Part shown: positions 62,868 to 64,000 of the stretch, piece by piece
Layout: each line of letters begins with the position of its first letter
Position numbering within the stretch: position 1 is the first letter of the stretch
Assembly (NCBI GenBank): GCA_964621525.1
Contig: CAZUMS010000017.1
Span: 19,858 to 83,857 of the forward strand
Direction of reading: 5' to 3'
Length of the DNA stretch: 64,000 bases
Source of the DNA: CAZMGV01 sp964621525 [NCBI: uncultured bacterium]
Lineage (GTDB): Bacteria; JAGRBM01
Notes under the pieces: generated by a model
Seen by the model: only the letters and a program-made list of their open reading frames with translations
Told to the model about the DNA's origin: nothing
Databases searched by the model: none
Position numbers and translations under genes: made by a program

Positions 62868-63650
62868 TCAGATGACCTTGGCTTCTTCGCGGAGCGCCTT
62901 GACCAGCTTCGGGACCGTGTCGGTCACTTCGCCGGTCAGCTTCACGCCGCGCCGCTTCTGCTCGGGGATGCGGACTTCCTGCACCACGAGGCGGGGCTTC
63001 ACGTCGGCGGCCGAGAGGCCGAGCGCCGCGAGGTCCCATTTTTCCACCGGCTTCTTCTTCGCCTTCATGATGCCGGGGAGCGAGGCGTAACGGGGCTCGT
63101 TGAGGCCCTTCTCGCACGAGATGACGGCCGGGACCGGGAACTCGATCAGTTCCTCGCCGCCTTCCACGCGCCGTTCGGCCTTGCCGCCCGAGGCGGAGAG
63201 GTCGAGCTTGGTCACGAGGTTGAGCTGCGGGACGTTCAGGAGTTCGGCCACGCGGGAGTTCACCTGGGCGAAGTCGCCGTCGATCGCCTGCTTGCCGCAG
63301 AACACGACGTCGAAACCGTTCTTCTTGAGGGCGGCCGCGAGCGCCGTCGCCGTGCCGAAGCTGTCCGTGCCGTCCAGCGCCGCATCCCACACGTGAACGC
63401 CGGTGTCGGCGCCCATGGCGAGGGCGGTGCGGATCGTCTCGACGACGCGGTCGGGACCGAGGCTGTAGACCGTCACGACCGAGTCGCCGCCGATCTTTTC
63501 CTTCGTCTTGAGGGCTTCTTCGACGGCGAATTCATCGTAGGGGTTCATCACGAACTTGATTTCGCCCTCTTCCAGCCGCTTTTTGTCGGCGGTGATCTTG
63601 GGCTTGGTTTCGGTGTCAGGCGTCTGCTTGACGAGAACGGCGATCTTCAT
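62868..63650 (-). CDS. etfB: Electron transfer flavoprotein beta subunit
   Basis: 260 residues, ATG 63650, with SD GGAGGAG at good spacing. Motifs: MKIAVLVKQTPDTE at the N-terminus, EIKFVMNPYDEFAVEEALK near 31, VVFCGKQAIDGDFAQVNSRVAELL near 110 (AMP-binding region) and SCEKGLNEPRYASLPGIMKAKKKP near 185, the recognition loop that docks to dehydrogenases. It is the first gene of etfBA. The 350 bp upstream would hold the promoter. Confidence 0.97.
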   Translation of the reverse strand: MKIAVLVKQTPDTETKPKITADKKRLEEGEIKFVMNPYDEFAVEEALKTKEKIGGDSVVTVYSLGPDRVVETIRTALAMGADTGVHVWDAALDGTDSFGTATALAAALKKNGFDVVFCGKQAIDGDFAQVNSRVAELLNVPQLNLVTKLDLSASGGKAERRVEGGEELIEFPVPAVISCEKGLNEPRYASLPGIMKAKKKPVEKWDLAALGLSAADVKPRLVVQEVRIPEQKRRGVKLTGEVTDTVPKLVKALREEAKVI

Positions 63651-64000
63651 CGCTTCTCCTCCCTTGGTTTGGATTCTGCCTTTGACGGCCGGCTTCCGGG
63701 GCGTCCGCGCGCCTCCAGAGCTCTCTTTCGGGTGGGCAGGGGGTCCGGAAACGGGGTCCGCGCCTGCCGCGCCGCAGCCCCCGGTTGCCCGCCGGGTGCC
63801 GGTCCGGAGCCCCTTTCCGGGAGTCTCCGGCCGCCGTTCGGGCCGCCCCTACCTAGCACGCGAATCCGAGGATACCAATGAAAAAAAACCGCCGGAAACC
63901 GGGGGTTTTTGAACGGCGTTCGGGTCCTGGGGCCCGCCAGACACCTGCGCCCGGTTTCCGGCTCCCCGATTTCGGGGGCGGAACTCCGGGCGCACTTCCG
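63651..64000. other. Region upstream of etfB with hairpin and possible divergent gene start
   Basis: 350 bp with no established gene. At 63884-63910 a hairpin pairs AAAAACCGCCGG with CCGGGGGTTTTT (one mismatch, AAA loop), terminator-like. On the plus strand an ATG at 63878, with GAGG 7 bases upstream, opens a frame rich in Arg, Pro and Gly that runs 41 codons to the window edge. It may be the start of a divergent gene, but the hairpin lies within it and composition alone can keep frames open, so I do not call it as a gene. Confidence 0.3.

Noticed and set aside
63878-64000. Plus-strand frame of 41 codons to the window edge
   Set aside because: It has an SD-like sequence but contains a terminator-like hairpin and shows no recognisable protein features; too short to call.

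Overview
The window is a GC-rich chromosomal segment from a Gram-negative bacterium. Lipoprotein signals, an OmpA-type protein and another probable outer-membrane protein support the Gram-negative call. Several features recall the former Deltaproteobacteria (Myxococcota, Desulfobacterota and relatives): a Get3/ArsA ATPase pair, a large thrombospondin type 3 repeat lipoprotein, a VKOR-DsbA fusion, a prokaryotic COX4 subunit and a PUFA-synthase-like megasynthase. This placement is an inference from gene content; no 16S gene is present. No tRNA, insertion sequence, phage or CRISPR was recognised.

Layout. 1-2470 (+): an SppA-like protease cut by the left edge, a small lipoprotein and a pseudouridine synthase. 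2582-6115 (+): two overlapping ArsA/Get3-like ATPases, then moeA. 6241-7427 (+): cytochrome oxidase subunits III and IV. 7786-9846 (+): an OmpA-domain outer-membrane protein. 9860-12236: a divergent pair, a PLP aminotransferase (-) and a mannose-1-phosphate guanylyltransferase (+). 12307-23139 (-): a 3068-residue megasynthase (ER-KS-ACP-AT-KR-DH-ACP-PPTase) followed by an acyl-CoA carboxyltransferase. 23481-28102: methyltransferase, MBL hydrolase, VKOR-DsbA and glutaryl-CoA-dehydrogenase-like genes. 28250-38445 (mostly -): branched-chain amino acid transporter genes livFGMH, with livK about 6 kb away, and leucyl aminopeptidase, deformylase and envelope proteins between them. 38510-46558: a chemoreceptor cluster (-) and the TSP3-repeat lipoprotein (+). 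46653-48633 (-): groESL with a CIRCE-like operator. 48887-53995 (+): cupin, methyltransferase, ribD-ribE-ribBA and an SDR. 54008-56622 (+): an ABC exporter-like pair. 57748-58144 (+): RNase P RNA. 58161-60543: a lipoprotein, three small DUF proteins and an AT-rich gene broken by an in-frame TGA. 60543-63650: mogA, a macrodomain protein and etfBA.

Functional links. MoeA and MogA both serve molybdopterin synthesis. EtfAB would accept electrons from the acyl-CoA dehydrogenase. The carboxyltransferase probably supplies the malonyl-type extender used by the megasynthase, whose AT carries a malonyl-type HAFH motif. VKOR-DsbA would form disulfides in exported proteins.

The most unusual items are: (1) the single-chain PUFA-like synthase, in which both ACP domains have Thr where the phosphopantetheine-bearing Ser is expected, alongside a fused phosphopantetheinyl transferase; (2) an ArsA-like gene with no ATG, GTG or TTG before its P-loop, apparently starting at ATT; (3) an AT-rich gene joined to mogA by TGATG and split by a single in-frame TGA.
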